Below, piece after piece: positions 63,898 to 64,000 of a DNA stretch of 64,000 nt. The DNA comes from Candidatus Methanosphaera massiliense (lineage in GTDB: Archaea; Methanobacteriota; Methanobacteria; Methanobacteriales; Methanobacteriaceae), in the NCBI RefSeq assembly GCF_028890305.1, contig NZ_JARBXM010000002.1, forward strand, positions 42,183-106,182, read 5' to 3'. A program made the translations under genes and the position numbers. The notes below the pieces were generated by a model. The model did no database searches and had not been told where the DNA came from. It saw nothing but the letters and a program-made list of their open reading frames with translations. Position 1 is the stretch's first letter. The number at the start of each line of letters is the position of its first letter.

Positions 63898-64000
63898 GGC
63901 CGGCAACTTTCTGAAATTCCCATAGACTTACCATCTATAGTACCAAACAAAACGTGGATAGACTTTATTACTGAGATCGAGACGAGATCAGATGTGACCC
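63898..64000 (-). rRNA. rrf: 5S ribosomal RNA, 3' part (truncated by the window edge)
   Basis: Reading the minus strand from 64000, GGGTCACATCTGATCTCGTCTCGATCTCAG matches loop B/helix III of archaeal 5S rRNA, followed by GTACTATAGATGGTAAGTCTATGGGAATTTC (helix IV/V region) and ending GTTGCCGGCC, the 3' strand of the terminal stem. It is markedly more G+C-rich than its surroundings. The 5' 20-odd bases, and any 23S and 16S genes, lie beyond position 64000. Confidence 0.85.

Overview
The window is strongly A+T-rich archaeal DNA from a methanogen of the order Methanobacteriales, most likely Methanosphaera. The evidence is the gene content: heterodisulfide reductase hdrCB, cofC (coenzyme F420), comB (coenzyme M), sn-glycerol-1-phosphate dehydrogenase (archaeal lipids), dphB (diphthamide), a type 3 ProRS, UPF0179, DUF749 and DUF2096 proteins, an AqpM-type aquaporin and a 1063-residue adhesin-like surface protein. 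Promoters are archaeal (TTTATATA boxes) and most genes have a purine-rich ribosome-binding site. No insertion sequence, CRISPR array, phage gene or replication origin was seen.

Layout. 1-5.4 kb: a possible gene fragment at the edge, an ABC exporter pair, a 950-base gene-poor gap, a CPBP-family membrane protease and a small anchored protein. 5.5-9.7 kb: tRNA-Asn and a minus-strand run of an unknown protein, a DUF389 membrane protein, a UPF0145 protein and a HAD phosphatase. 9.8-16 kb: feoA, a GNAT acetyltransferase, small proteins, an HD hydrolase, comB, a SpoIIM-type membrane protein, tatD and a TMEM175-like protein. 16.4-20.4 kb: an ArsR regulator with a HELTH-motif zinc-ribbon protein, converging on a second zinc-ribbon protein, then cbiM and a 21-codon ORF. 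20.4-25.5 kb: three tandem aldo/keto reductase-ferredoxin fusions behind a flavodoxin-like reductase and an acyltransferase. 25.8-29 kb: the adhesin-like protein. 29-40.7 kb: mostly single housekeeping genes (mscS, peptidase U32, purA, cbiF, nfo) and sugar-nucleotide/glycosyltransferase genes. 40.8-45.8 kb: a 44-residue membrane peptide, the operon egsA-UPF0179-rpiA-csoR, aqpM and an unknown. 46-50.7 kb: a NitT/SsuB-type ABC importer divergent from nifS-nifU. 50.8-64 kb: proS, cofC-thiD, a nitrilase, paaK-ACT, a phosphodiesterase, a CDF transporter, DUF2096/DUF749, hdrCB, a TGT-like fragment protein, dphB, and the 3' part of a 5S rRNA whose rRNA operon lies beyond the right edge.

The most interesting signal is regulatory. 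A motif built around TATA-CCCC-TATAGG recurs at four promoters: feoA, the cbiM/21-codon-ORF intergenic region, and two duplicated promoters near a 44-residue membrane peptide. It resembles operators of the CsoR/RcnR family, and a CsoR-like gene with the Cys-His-Cys metal-site pattern lies next to two of the sites. Other unexplained signals are TTTAGGT boxes around an ORF-less promoter at 3.4 kb, GCCCGAT repeats between the ABC importer and nifSU, ATGTACAA half-sites between comB and the SpoIIM gene, and an aldo/keto reductase paralogue that has lost its catalytic Tyr and His. Functional links between regulators and these sites are inference only.
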